In this document: in pieces, positions 16,144 to 26,360 of the stretch
How positions within the stretch are numbered: position 1 is the first letter of the stretch
Layout: each line of letters starts with the position of its first letter
Assembly: GCF_900269665.1 (NCBI RefSeq)
Contig: NZ_LT985361.1
Coordinates: 7,805,881-7,869,880, forward strand
Source of the DNA: Nocardia suismassiliense
Lineage (GTDB): Bacteria > Actinomycetota > Actinomycetes > Mycobacteriales > Mycobacteriaceae
Direction of reading: 5' to 3'
Length of the DNA stretch: 64,000 bases
The notes under the pieces: model-generated
The model's database searches: none
What the model saw: the letters and a program-made list of their open reading frames with translations, nothing else
Told to the model about the DNA's origin: nothing
Position numbers and translations under genes: made by a program

Positions 16144-16937
16144 AGGACCGCACTGCTCCCTCTCTGAATAGCGAGAATAACCAGAAAAGACCGCGACGCC
16201 GTCCTCGTTCTGCGCGAGCGGTCAGTGATCGTCTGTAGCACCGCAATGGCGGTGGGCGACAGCGCATCTACACGTAGCTGAACAAGCATGATGCGTATAG
16301 CCATCCGAACTGCCTCTGGGCCTGCGGTTACGTCGCAGCTATCCATGACGAACTCGAGTGAACCCACGACAGTGCTGCCGCTGATAGCTGTGGAATGAAG
16401 GGCTGATGCTGCCATAGCGTGTCTCTCGTGGATCGAGCCAAGGATCCTTGCCACCGACGAACGAAGAAGTCGGTTCCACCCATGATCCGCCGAAAAGCGG
16501 ACCGCCGCGAGAGTAGTTGGTCTACTTCACCTCTCACCTTCGGCTCTACTGAGCAATGACGACCGCCGGCGGTAGAGCCGCGATTGTCTCGATGTGGCCG
16601 AGACTCTGACCACGACTCACTGCCACGATGCCGCGCCACGGCGCGGCTCATCCACGCAGAGGAGAAGGGGCGCAACGGCACCGGCTACGGGCTATCTGTG
16701 CCAATTCCCGCCTTCCTCCCAAAAACTTGAGTAGGCGATCGTCGATCACCGCCGCATCCGACAACGGCCCGTCAACTTCGCCACTGAGGCTTCTTCCTGG
16801 GAGGTGAGCCTTCGTCGCGGTCTGAAGGACGCAGCTGCCGGGAGCCGACGGGAGCGCCTGATCGATCTGACGCTGTACGCCTGCGACCAAGGCACGACCG
16901 CAGAGATTCGGCCGCAGCGTGGCCGAGGGAAACGAGA
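16144..16937. other. Long gap between island operon and tmRNA, no convincing gene
   Basis: This stretch must hold the promoter of the leftward operon. A 104-codon leftward frame (16140-16454) ends in a GTGA overlap with the Gfo/Idh start, which could be a coupled leader gene, but its composition is not protein-like. A 60-codon rightward frame at 16804-16986 is likewise unsupported. No integrase or recombinase could be recognised here, where one would be expected next to the ssrA attachment site. Confidence 0.4.
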
Positions 16938-16995
16938 AAGGCGGCCCTACCGTCCCCGAGGTCCTTTCGGACCCCGGTTCGAGTAAGACCGCCTT
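16938..16995 (-). terminator. Nested hairpin just downstream of tmRNA
   Basis: Outer arms AAGGCGG (16938-16944) and CCGCCTT (16989-16995) enclose an inner stem CCGGGGTCC-GAAA-GGACCTCGG (one mismatch). Read leftward it follows the tmRNA 3' end directly and ends in TTTCTC. It probably acts as the present terminator of ssrA and would have come in with the island. Confidence 0.55.
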
Positions 16996-17366
16996 GGTGG
17001 AGCTGCCGGGAATCGAACCCGGGTCCTCCGCCGCGTCTCCAGGGCTTCTCCGTGTGCAGTTCGCTGTGTCTCTACTCGGATCTCTGGGTCTCGCGAACAA
17101 GCTCAGATGACGATCCCAGTCGCTGTTTGATGTTCCATCCTGGTCCGCGACCGGCCAGGACGGTGAGTCCCTCTAGCTGATGCCAGGACCCGGGTCGAGG
17201 GACGAACCCGGGCTGACAGAGACGACCTGCTACTTAGGCAGCGAGGGCGTACTCGCGCTGATTGGAATCGGCGCTTAATTGGTTGCAATGACGCTTACGG
17301 TGGTCTCTTGCCTGCACCGACACGCTTCCCCTGAATCTACGTACAAAGTCGAAACCGTTCAGCCCC
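16995..17366 (-). ncRNA. ssrA: Transfer-messenger RNA (tmRNA)
   Basis: The 5' end at 17366 reads GGGGCTGAACGGTTTCGACT, the canonical tmRNA start. The 3' end reads GGTTCGATTCCCGGCAGCTC followed by CACCA, giving a seven-pair acceptor stem (one G-U) and encoded CCA at 16997-16995. The tag frame at 17272-17234 encodes ADSNQREYALAA then TAA, the type found in Nocardia and related genera. The RNA rescues ribosomes stalled on broken mRNA together with SmpB, whose gene lies 950 bp upstream on the same strand. Its last 23 bases before CA are duplicated at 9598-9620, marking an integration site. Confidence 0.98.
16997..17019. repeat. Proximal attachment site within the tmRNA 3' end
   Basis: Identical over 23 bases to 9598-9620. 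It covers the acceptor 3' strand and most of the T-arm, the segment used by many integrases because it is conserved and can be rebuilt after insertion. The DNA between the two copies (about 7.4 kb) is the island. Confidence 0.85.
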
Positions 17367-17401
17367 GTACGTCCCGACACCTTGCCGGGCTGTTCATATT
17401 A

Positions 17402-17443
17402 ACACCGGCCAGAGACCGATTCTTCCCATTATTCGGCCGGTGT
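17402..17443 (-). terminator. Hairpin downstream of the EamA gene
   Basis: Perfect 9-bp arms ACACCGGCC (17402-17410) and GGCCGGTGT (17435-17443) with a 24-base loop, starting 14 bp past the EamA stop. It separates the smpB-EamA unit from the tmRNA promoter, which must lie in or just after it. Confidence 0.6.
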
Positions 17444-17456
17444 CGCGCGACCTGGC

Positions 17457-18308
17457 TCACGCTGCGGCGATGAGTCCGACGGCGATGAGGGCGAGCACCA
17501 TGCCTGCCTGCTGTTGCCTGCCGACGCGTTCACCGAGCAGCACCATGGCGAGCAGCACGGTGGCCGCCGGGTAGAGCGAACCGATCACGCTGACCAGGGC
17601 GAGCATCGAGCCGTGGAAGGCGTAGAGCAGCGCCGCGTTGCCGATCACGTCCAGCACGCTGATGTAGAAGGCGAGTCGCAAGGGCTCGCCGCGCAACCGC
17701 TTGAACTCGCCGCGCGTCAATGCGGTCACCCACACCACACCGGTCGCCGCGACCCGCTGCGCGAGCAGCGGCCACAGTCCGGCGGACGCGGCGGTCTCGT
17801 GCATGAAAACGAACATCAGGCCGAACGCCAAGCCGGATCCGACGGTCAGCAGGGCGACCATCTTGGTGAAGCGCAGTTCGCGGCCGCCGGTGATCTCCTC
17901 GGTGACGGCGTCCGGCGACTCCCGGCTGACCAGCAACACCGCCACCAACGCGAAAACGATGCCGACGAAGGCGAGCGGCCCAGGTCGCTCCCCGGCGATC
18001 AGGCCGACGAGCACGGGGATGCCGGCCACCAGCACCGCGGTCAGCGGCGACACCACGGCCATCGGACCGCTGGCGAGCGCGGCGTAGAACCACCAGACGG
18101 CGACGCCGCTGGCAACGCCTGCCGCCAGCCCCCAGCCCATCGACGCGGCGTCTGCTACCCCATCGACGAACGGCAGGAGCAGCAGCACCAGCACGATCGA
18201 CATCGGGTAGGAGTAGATGACGACCCGCAGCGCGGTCACCTTGCGGGCCGCGACGCCGCCGAAGAAGTCGCTGACGCCGTAGCCGATTGCGGCTACCAGC
18301 GACAGCAC
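17457..18308 (-). CDS. EamA/DMT family transporter
   Basis: About 283 residues with some ten hydrophobic segments in two repeated halves, as in drug/metabolite transporters (for example GYGVSDFFGG near the N-terminus and LYPAATVLLAMVLLGERV in the second repeat). The substrate is unknown. The start is not certain: there is no ATG in the right place, so GTG 18308, nine bases past the smpB stop, was chosen on the basis of translational coupling; the in-frame extension into smpB sequence is not protein-like. Probably the second gene of an smpB operon. Confidence 0.85.
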   Translation of the reverse strand: MLSLVAAIGYGVSDFFGGVAARKVTALRVVIYSYPMSIVLVLLLLPFVDGVADAASMGWGLAAGVASGVAVWWFYAALASGPMAVVSPLTAVLVAGIPVLVGLIAGERPGPLAFVGIVFALVAVLLVSRESPDAVTEEITGGRELRFTKMVALLTVGSGLAFGLMFVFMHETAASAGLWPLLAQRVAATGVVWVTALTRGEFKRLRGEPLRLAFYISVLDVIGNAALLYAFHGSMLALVSVIGSLYPAATVLLAMVLLGERVGRQQQAGMVLALIAVGLIAAA

Positions 18309-18316
18309 GATGGCGG

Positions 18317-18790
18317 TCAGCGCATGCCTTTGATACGCCGCCCTAGCTCGCGGGTGACCTCGCGCTCGGCGGTGCGCTTTGCCAGATCTTGCCGCTTGTC
18401 GTAGTCCTGCTTGCCCTTGGCCAGCGCCAGTTCGACCTTGACCTTGCCGTCGGAGAAGTACATGGACAGCGGGACCAGCGTCTGGTTGCCCTCGCGCGAT
18501 TTGCCGACGAGGCGGTCGATCTCCCGCTTGTGCAGCAGCAACTTGCGGGTCCGGCGCGGCGAATGATTGGTCCACGTGCCGTGGCTGAACTCTGGGATAT
18601 GCAGGTTACGCAGCCACACCTCGCCGTTGTCGACCGTCGCGAACGCGTCGACCAGCGAGGCCTTGCCCTCACGCAGGCTCTTCACCTCGGTGCCGACCAG
18701 CGCGATCCCGGCCTCGTAGACGTCCAGGATCGTGTAGTTGTGCCGCGCCCGGCGGTTGGTCGCGATGACCTTACGCCCCTGTTCCTTCAT
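18317..18790 (-). CDS. smpB: SsrA-binding protein SmpB
   Basis: A 157-residue SmpB. The OB-barrel begins KVIATNRRARHNYTILDVYE and includes GTEVKSLREGKASL; the basic C-terminal tail ending ELGRRIKGMR is the part that enters the empty mRNA channel of the ribosome. ATG 18790 has AAGG nine bases upstream; an in-frame extension to 18964 was rejected because it is not conserved-looking. It works with the tmRNA encoded 950 bp downstream in the same direction. Confidence 0.98.
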   Translation of the reverse strand: MKEQGRKVIATNRRARHNYTILDVYEAGIALVGTEVKSLREGKASLVDAFATVDNGEVWLRNLHIPEFSHGTWTNHSPRRTRKLLLHKREIDRLVGKSREGNQTLVPLSMYFSDGKVKVELALAKGKQDYDKRQDLAKRTAEREVTRELGRRIKGMR

Positions 18791-18846
18791 AACGATCAAC
18801 CTTAAGTGACGCGGCAACCGGATTATTCCCAGGTCGCGGCGCGGCA

Positions 18847-19080
18847 CTAGCCACCAGGGCGCAGGACGACCCAGAGCGCGAGCAACGAGATGAAGGCGAC
18901 GACGAGCAAGACGGTGGAAACGCGAGGTCTGCCGGGCCGCGGCGGCAGGCGATGGCGCAGCCACACGCTCTCCACCGACGGGTCGGTCTCCCGGCGGACG
19001 TTCGGCGGCGCGTCCGGAGCCTCGGAACCAGGGGAACTGCCCGACCCTTCATCTTCGTCAGGGCCATCACCGGTAGCCAT
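18847..19080 (-). CDS. Small single-span membrane protein
   Basis: A 77-residue protein beginning MATGDGPDEDEGSGSSP. The first half is acidic and Gly/Ser-rich, then comes a basic stretch (LRHRLPPRPGRPR) and one transmembrane segment (VSTVLLVVAFISLLALWVV) near the C-terminus, so a tail-anchored topology with the acidic part in the cytoplasm is likely. No family could be named. It precedes smpB by 56 bp on the same strand. Start taken at the second Met codon; a start three codons earlier is possible. Confidence 0.6.
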   Translation of the reverse strand: MATGDGPDEDEGSGSSPGSEAPDAPPNVRRETDPSVESVWLRHRLPPRPGRPRVSTVLLVVAFISLLALWVVLRPGG

Positions 19081-19147
19081 AGCCAGCACCGTAGCGGGGG
19101 CCGGCGCCGATCGCCGTAATTCCCGCGCGCCGCAACAGAGTTGGTAC

Positions 19148-20212
19148 TCAGGCGAGACGTCGGGCGAAGACCTCGGTGGGGGCCGCGTCGGCGACGTCGA
19201 CGGTGAAGACGCGCAGGTCGACTGCGGTCGGCGTGAGATCGAGCACCATGAAGCCGAGCTCGTGATAGTTCTCGAACAGCGCGGGATTCCCGCCGCGGTG
19301 TCTGGCGTCTTCGGCGCCGGCTACTTTCGCGGCGGCCCCGGACACGAGTTGCCTGGTGCCCTTGGAGGCGATGGTCGGCTCCAGTACCTGCAGCGCATGG
19401 TCATGCCCGGAGAGCAGGAACTGGCAGGTGCCCGCGACGTGGTCCTCGATGAAGCGCTGCACGTGGATGCCGTTGATCGGTTCGATGGGCAGACCCTCGT
19501 AGTTTCCGGCGTTGCCGTGCGGGCCGTTGCTCAGGTACGGGTGGTGCGTGCAGGCGATCTTCCAGGTGGCGGTGGACGCGGCGACCGCCTGATCGAACCA
19601 CGCGCGCTGCTCGTTCATGAACTGTCCGTCGACCGCCCAGTAGGGCGAGAAGATCGGCGGGATATAAGCCGCGAGCGGGTTGAGGTCGAGCACGAAAAAC
19701 TCGACGACGGGGGTGTGCTCCGGCACCCGCACCGAGTAGTACCGGCTGGGCATCCACCAGCGCGGCGAGTTCGCGTGGTACTCGACCTCGTGGGTGCCGC
19801 GCAGCAGCCAGCCACCGTCACCGGGCAGGACGGAGCTGGTGTCGTGGTTGCCGAGCACCATCAACCACGGGAAATCCAGTCCGGCATTGGGGGTTTCGAA
19901 TTTGTCGGCGAACTGGCGGTCGGTACCGCTGTTCGGGCCCGCCTCGTAGATGTTGTCGCCGAGGCCGAGCGCGAGGGAGACGGGCTCCCGGCGGTGGAAT
20001 GCACGCATGGCGTCGGCGACTGCCCACTGGGTGCGTGTTCCGGTGCCCGCGTCACCGGTCACCAGCACCCGCAACCGGTTTCCGGTCGGGAAGCCGAACT
20101 TGGTGACACCGTCCGCCACCGGTACCGCCTGGGCGGGTGTCAAGCCGACCAGCGACGCGATCCCCGCCGCACCGGCCAGGAAGCCCCGGCGACCAAAACT
20201 GTTGTCATGCAT
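19148..20212 (-). CDS. Tat-exported metallophosphoesterase (purple acid phosphatase-like)
   Basis: A 354-residue calcineurin-like phosphoesterase. The N-terminus carries a twin-arginine signal (GRRGFLAGAAGIASLVGL, cleavage after AQA). The metal-binding motifs follow in order: TGDAG (52-56), LGDNIY, VLGNHD, THHPYLSNGP and SGHDHALQ. Likely function is release of phosphate or sulfate from esters outside the membrane. GAGGA seven bases before ATG 20212 supports this start. The next gene upstream is a PhoA-type phosphatase on the same strand 76 bp away, pointing to a joint role in phosphate scavenging. Confidence 0.9.
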   Translation of the reverse strand: MHDNSFGRRGFLAGAAGIASLVGLTPAQAVPVADGVTKFGFPTGNRLRVLVTGDAGTGTRTQWAVADAMRAFHRREPVSLALGLGDNIYEAGPNSGTDRQFADKFETPNAGLDFPWLMVLGNHDTSSVLPGDGGWLLRGTHEVEYHANSPRWWMPSRYYSVRVPEHTPVVEFFVLDLNPLAAYIPPIFSPYWAVDGQFMNEQRAWFDQAVAASTATWKIACTHHPYLSNGPHGNAGNYEGLPIEPINGIHVQRFIEDHVAGTCQFLLSGHDHALQVLEPTIASKGTRQLVSGAAAKVAGAEDARHRGGNPALFENYHELGFMVLDLTPTAVDLRVFTVDVADAAPTEVFARRLA

Positions 20213-20288
20213 GCGATGTCCTCGAGAATCCGTAACCCACCCGGCTATCATCCTCGCCCATGGCGATGCCGGGTGGGCCGGGAGTGGA

Positions 20289-21779
20289 CTACTTTGCGGC
20301 AGCGAGCGCTTTCTTGCTCCGGTCCAGGCCGAGCGCGTCGGACATGGTGAAGAACAGATCCGTCTGATCGGTGAGGCCGACCACGTTCGCGGCGTGCGGG
20401 CCGTAGGCGGCGACGCGCAGCTGGGTGCCGGTGTGCTCCTGCGAGCCGCCCGCGTCGGCGTTGCCGTAGGAGACACCCATCTCGGCACCGTCCTTGGTGA
20501 CGACCTTGGTGGTCAGCGACGGAGACTTGGTGTCGAGCGGGACGATCTGGCTGCTGTGCGCGTGGTCGGCGGTGACGATCACCAGGGTGTTGCCGTCCTG
20601 CTCGGCGAAGTCGAGCGCGGCCCGCACGGCCTCGTCGAGGTCGACGGTCTCACCGACCTGACCACACGGGTTGGCGTTGTGGTCCTGCTTGTCGATCGAG
20701 GCACCCTCGACCTGGAGGAAGAAGCCGTCCTTGCGCGGCTTCAGCAGGTCGATCGCCTTGCGGGTCATCGTCGCCAGGTCGGGCTGGGTGGCGGCGCGCT
20801 CGGGGTTGGGGCGGCAGGTCTGCGCGGGCAGGTTCAGGCCGTTCGGCACGGCGAGATCGCCGGTCCAGCGCACCGGCATGTTGCCGGGGGTGAACAAGCC
20901 GAGCACCGGAGCGTCCTGGTCGGCCTTGGCGAGTCCGTCGAGGCCCGCCTTGTCGGCGACGACGTTGTATCCGCGGGCCTTGGCCTGGTCACGCAGGGTC
21001 TGACCCTGCCACTGGCCCGCGGCCGCCTTCTGGTCGAAACTCTTGGCGCCACCACCGAGGGTGACGTCGGCGCGCGTGTTCAGCAGCTGCTCGCTGATGG
21101 AGCCGAGGCCGCCCTGCTCCAGCGCGTTGGTCGGGCACTTGAGCGCCGTCTCCGCCGGGCCGTAACACTTGCGGTCGGTGACGTGCGCGCCGAGCACGGC
21201 CGGGGTGGCGTCCTGGATCTCGGCGGTGGTCACGTTGCCGGTGGCCTTGCCGTTGGCCTTGGCGATCTCCAGCAGGTTGGTCTGCGGGGCGCCCTTCAGG
21301 TCGACGCCGATGGCGCCGTTGTAGGTCTTGGTTCCGGTCGCCCAGGCACTGCCGCTGGCGGCGGAATCGGTGACGTAGTCCGGCTTTCCGGTCTTCTTGT
21401 CCAGGGAGTAGTGGGTGTAGGAACCGGTGAGCGGCAGGGCGTCGATGCCCTTGAAGTAGCCGCCCGCACCCTCGGCGACGTTGCGCGCCACCGTGATTTC
21501 GGAGTCGCCCATGCCGTCACCGATCAGCAGGATGACGTTCTTGGCCTGGTTACCGTTGAGCGAGGCGCGCAGGGCGTCGGTCCGGTCGCCGGTGGTCCGG
21601 CGGGCGCCGCCGTTCTCACTCAGCGTGCCTTTGGCACCGGGGCTGAGGAGTTCGCCGTTGCCCTGCTTCGTGGCGTCGGACGAACCGCAGGCGGCCAAGG
21701 CTCCGACGAGAACGGCGGCACCCAGGACGGCACCGGCGCGGAACCGGCGGGGCATAGAGCGCGACGAGACAGAGGGCAT
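20289..21779 (-). CDS. phoA: Alkaline phosphatase, PhoA family lipoprotein
   Basis: A 496-residue alkaline phosphatase. LVGALAAC places a lipobox cysteine at residue 31, so the enzyme is anchored outside the membrane. LLIGDGMGDSE holds the first metal-binding Asp, VTDSAASGSAWATG the nucleophilic serine, TADHAHSSQI the second-half metal ligands and HTGTQL the last His: all active-site groups are present. ATG 21779 was chosen (GGAG nine bases upstream) over 21809. It releases phosphate from organic esters. An inverted repeat ~110 bp upstream is a candidate site for a phosphate-starvation regulator. Confidence 0.94.
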   Translation of the reverse strand: MPSVSSRSMPRRFRAGAVLGAAVLVGALAACGSSDATKQGNGELLSPGAKGTLSENGGARRTTGDRTDALRASLNGNQAKNVILLIGDGMGDSEITVARNVAEGAGGYFKGIDALPLTGSYTHYSLDKKTGKPDYVTDSAASGSAWATGTKTYNGAIGVDLKGAPQTNLLEIAKANGKATGNVTTAEIQDATPAVLGAHVTDRKCYGPAETALKCPTNALEQGGLGSISEQLLNTRADVTLGGGAKSFDQKAAAGQWQGQTLRDQAKARGYNVVADKAGLDGLAKADQDAPVLGLFTPGNMPVRWTGDLAVPNGLNLPAQTCRPNPERAATQPDLATMTRKAIDLLKPRKDGFFLQVEGASIDKQDHNANPCGQVGETVDLDEAVRAALDFAEQDGNTLVIVTADHAHSSQIVPLDTKSPSLTTKVVTKDGAEMGVSYGNADAGGSQEHTGTQLRVAAYGPHAANVVGLTDQTDLFFTMSDALGLDRSKKALAAAK

Positions 21780-21887
21780 CAGCGAAAACTCCGTTGTTCG
21801 TAGATACATGGGATGTTCGGAGCTTTACCAGGTCGTCTGAACAAAAAGGGTGCACCGGGCAACCATTCGGTTACCGCACGTTTACTC

Positions 21888-21911
21888 ATTCACATGTTCG
21901 CATAAGTGAAC
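21888..21911. promoter_or_regulatory. Inverted repeat upstream of phoA, candidate phosphate-response site
   Basis: ATTCAC (21888-21893) and GTGAAC (21906-21911) are inverted with 12 bases between them, in an AT-rich patch about 110 bp ahead of the leftward phoA start. GTTCAC half-sites are a known element of actinobacterial phosphate-regulon operators (PhoP in Streptomyces, RegX3 in mycobacteria); assignment here rests on position and half-site resemblance only. Confidence 0.4.
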
Positions 21912-22011
21912 ACGTTGCAGGGCAGCCGAATCTTGCTGCCGCGCAGTTACTTTGATGCCATCCGGCAGACAGGTCGCGCCGGCTGCCGGATCGAGCCGAG
22001 GGTGCAGAATG

Positions 22012-23925
<1,914 letters not shown>

Positions 23926-24084
23926 CGGTACGCCGTCAGAATCCCCAGCTCGGTTCTCGAGTACTCCACATGTGGATAGATCGACGGCCTATTCGCGCTG
24001 CCGACGCACCGACCTGGGATTTCCGCACCACAACCGAAATCTGCCGCGCTGCCGGAGTATTGCGGTTTTGTTAGGTTGACGCAC

Positions 24085-25053
24085 ATGGCAAGAGGGCTGG
24101 GGAGTAATCGAATTCGCGCGGCGGTGCTGGCTGTCGCGGTCGTCGCAGGGCTGGTCGCGACAGCACCGACCGCCGGCGCCGACCCGGTCCCGTCGATGTG
24201 CGCCGATGGCTGGGAAGCAACCACGCTGGTCGAGGGGGTCGGCAATCTGGAGAACCTCGACGCGGACGGCAAGGGCGGCTTCTATGTCACCGGCCTCCTC
24301 GACGGGTACCTGGCACACGTCGACAGCGCGGGCCGGTTCGAGAAACTGCTGACCGGGCTCGACCATCCGGCCGGGGTCCGGGTCGCCGGGCCGTACGTGT
24401 ACTTCCTCACCGGCGACGGACTCACGGAAAAGCCCGGCACACTGCAGCGATACGAGATCGCCACCGGCGCGACGACGGTCCTGCTGACCGAGCTGAACGG
24501 CCCGAACGGACTCCTACTGCTACCGGACGGCGACCTCCTGTTCAGCACGATCGGCGTCAACGGTCCGCCCACCGGGATCGGGCGCTACTGGCCGTCCACC
24601 GGCGCCTACACCAAAACCTGGTCCAGCCTGCCGCTGACCAACGGTCTCGCGCTCGCGCCGGACGGCAAGTCCATCTACACCGACAACCTGACCATGCGGA
24701 TCTTCCGCATCCCCCTGGATGCTCCCGAGAGCCCGGTGGTCGTCGCCGCGGTGCCGAATCTCATTTCCATGCCCGACGATATGGAGGCCACCCGCGCCGA
24801 CACCCTCTACGTCGCCGACCATGCCTTCGGCTCCATCAACCAGGTGAACACCACGACGGGCGCCACCTGCGCGATCATCACTGGCTTGACCAAGCCCGGT
24901 CCGACGCGTAATCCGCCCGACGGCACCACCTCGGTACGCATTGCCCGCGACGGCGACGGCTGGGCGCTGTACATCACCGGTATGGACGGAACACTGCGCC
25001 GACTACGACCGCCGGCGGGCATCGACCTGACCCCGGCCACGCCGAGCCGGTAG
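24085..25053 (+). CDS. Secreted SMP-30/gluconolactonase-like beta-propeller protein
   Basis: A 322-residue exported protein with an N-terminal signal peptide (IRAAVLAVAVVAGLVATAP, cleavage after AGADP). The mature part shows repeated blades of the SMP-30/strictosidine-synthase-like six-bladed propeller: NLENLDADGKGGFYVT, GPNGLLLLPDGDLLFST, TNGLALAPDGKSIYTDNL and DGTTSVRIARDGDGWALYIT. Such proteins are lactonases or sugar-binding; the exact substrate is not evident. ATG 24085 is preceded by AGG at nine bases; a TTG three codons earlier is an alternative. It stands divergent from recQ. Confidence 0.8.
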   Translation: MARGLGSNRIRAAVLAVAVVAGLVATAPTAGADPVPSMCADGWEATTLVEGVGNLENLDADGKGGFYVTGLLDGYLAHVDSAGRFEKLLTGLDHPAGVRVAGPYVYFLTGDGLTEKPGTLQRYEIATGATTVLLTELNGPNGLLLLPDGDLLFSTIGVNGPPTGIGRYWPSTGAYTKTWSSLPLTNGLALAPDGKSIYTDNLTMRIFRIPLDAPESPVVVAAVPNLISMPDDMEATRADTLYVADHAFGSINQVNTTTGATCAIITGLTKPGPTRNPPDGTTSVRIARDGDGWALYITGMDGTLRRLRPPAGIDLTPATPSR

Positions 25054-25089
25054 AACAAAAGGGTTGGACCCGTGCGGAAAGGAACCAGC

Positions 25090-25602
25090 ATGCCGGAACC
25101 GGCTCCTATGATCGTCGCCACCCCGGACGATGCCGAAGACATTGCTCACCTGCGTAATCGGCTCGCCCAGTGGATGGTCGACAACGGCATCGGCCAGTGG
25201 GTGCCGGGCGAGTATCCGAGCACGCTCGTCGCCGAGGAAGCCGCACGCGGCGAATGGTTCGTCTGGCGCGAGGCCGGCGCGCTGGTCGCCGCCGTCCGGG
25301 TGGTCTGGCGGGATCCGGACTTCTGGGGCGCCGACGACGACACCGAGGCCGGTTATATCCACGGGCTGATGGTCGCGCCGGAACAACGCGGACGCGATCT
25401 CGGTACCCGAATCATCCAGTTCTGTGCCGACTACACCCTCGCCAACGGCGTCACCCTGCAACGGCTGGACACCGCCGCCGATAACGCGGTGCTCCGGAAG
25501 TACTACACCGCACAGGGTTTCACCGAGCTTCGGGAGACGCGGTTGCCACCCCAGTTCCACGGCACCACGCACGTCGTCCTGATGGAGAAGATGCTGGCCT
25601 GA
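25090..25602 (+). CDS. GNAT family N-acetyltransferase
   Basis: A 170-residue GNAT protein. The acetyl-CoA loop is GLMVAPEQRGRDLGTRI (motif A, V-x-x-x-x-R-G-x-D/G-x-G), followed by RLDTAADNAVLRKYYTAQGF (motif B). The ATG at 25090 has AAAGGA six bases upstream, better than an upstream GTG at 25072. Its stop overlaps the start of the histidine phosphatase gene by one base (TGATG), so the two are coupled. The acceptor amine is unknown. Confidence 0.88.
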   Translation: MPEPAPMIVATPDDAEDIAHLRNRLAQWMVDNGIGQWVPGEYPSTLVAEEAARGEWFVWREAGALVAAVRVVWRDPDFWGADDDTEAGYIHGLMVAPEQRGRDLGTRIIQFCADYTLANGVTLQRLDTAADNAVLRKYYTAQGFTELRETRLPPQFHGTTHVVLMEKMLA

Positions 25603-26225
25603 TGACCGGAACGGCCCCCAGGTACCTTTATCTCGCCCGGCACGGCGAGGCGACGCCGGACGAGAGTGCGCTGAGTGAACGTGGTCGCAGCCAGGCCTGG
25701 CTGCTCGGTGAGCGGCTGCGCGGTAGTTCGCTCGCCCACGTCCACCACGGTCCACTGCCCCAGGTGACGCAGACTGCGCAGCTGATCGCCGAGCGCCTGG
25801 ACGGCGTGCCGCTGCACGCCACGGAGTCCGCCGGTGACTACCTGCCTTATCTGCCACGCAAAGACGAACTGCCCGCAATGTCCGCCGACGCCATCCTCGG
25901 CTTCCTCGCCCAGTTCCCCGCCGAGCAGCGGGCGCGCGGACCGCAACTGGCGCAGGCAGCCGTCGAACAGTTCACCGGACCGGTCGCGGGCGACACTGCC
26001 CGGCACGAACTGCTGGTGACGCACGCGTTCCTCATCGGCTGGCTGGTGCGGGCCGCGTTGGACGCACCGAAGTGGCGGTGGATCGGGATCAGCCCAGCCA
26101 ACGCCGCGCTCACGGTGATCCGTTACGCCCCAGGCAGACCCGATTCGGTGCTGTTCTTCAACGACACCGGCCACCTACCACCGGACCTGCGCTGGACCGG
26201 GTACCCACCGGAACTACACCTCTGA
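25602..26225 (+). CDS. Histidine phosphatase superfamily protein
   Basis: A 207-residue phosphoglycerate-mutase-like phosphatase. The catalytic LARHGEAT motif (RHG, residues 12-19) is near the N-terminus and the second-half histidine is in LLVTHAFLIGW; SERGRSQAWLLGERL is the typical helix after the active site. Small-molecule or protein phosphomonoesters are the likely substrates. Translationally coupled to the preceding GNAT gene, converging on hisN. Confidence 0.9.
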   Translation: MTGTAPRYLYLARHGEATPDESALSERGRSQAWLLGERLRGSSLAHVHHGPLPQVTQTAQLIAERLDGVPLHATESAGDYLPYLPRKDELPAMSADAILGFLAQFPAEQRARGPQLAQAAVEQFTGPVAGDTARHELLVTHAFLIGWLVRAALDAPKWRWIGISPANAALTVIRYAPGRPDSVLFFNDTGHLPPDLRWTGYPPELHL

Positions 26226-26360
26226 GAAACGGAGGTGCGGATAGATCAGGTGCAGCTCGACCTTGCCCGGCACCGGGGTGCCGACCACCCGACGGTGCCG
26301 ACGGGCTGCGCGAAATCGCCCGCCGCGTGCACCGGCACGCGGCCAACCACGGCGTACGAC

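Noticed and set aside
16804..16986. 60-codon rightward frame with a TetR-like first 40 residues
   Set aside because: Only a vague resemblance, ends at the tmRNA terminator, and lacks the recognition helix; not enough to call even a pseudogene.
26226..26360. Short coding-like text between the histidine phosphatase and hisN genes
   Set aside because: One leftward frame ends in a protein-like tail but no start or family match could be found; left as plain convergent spacer.
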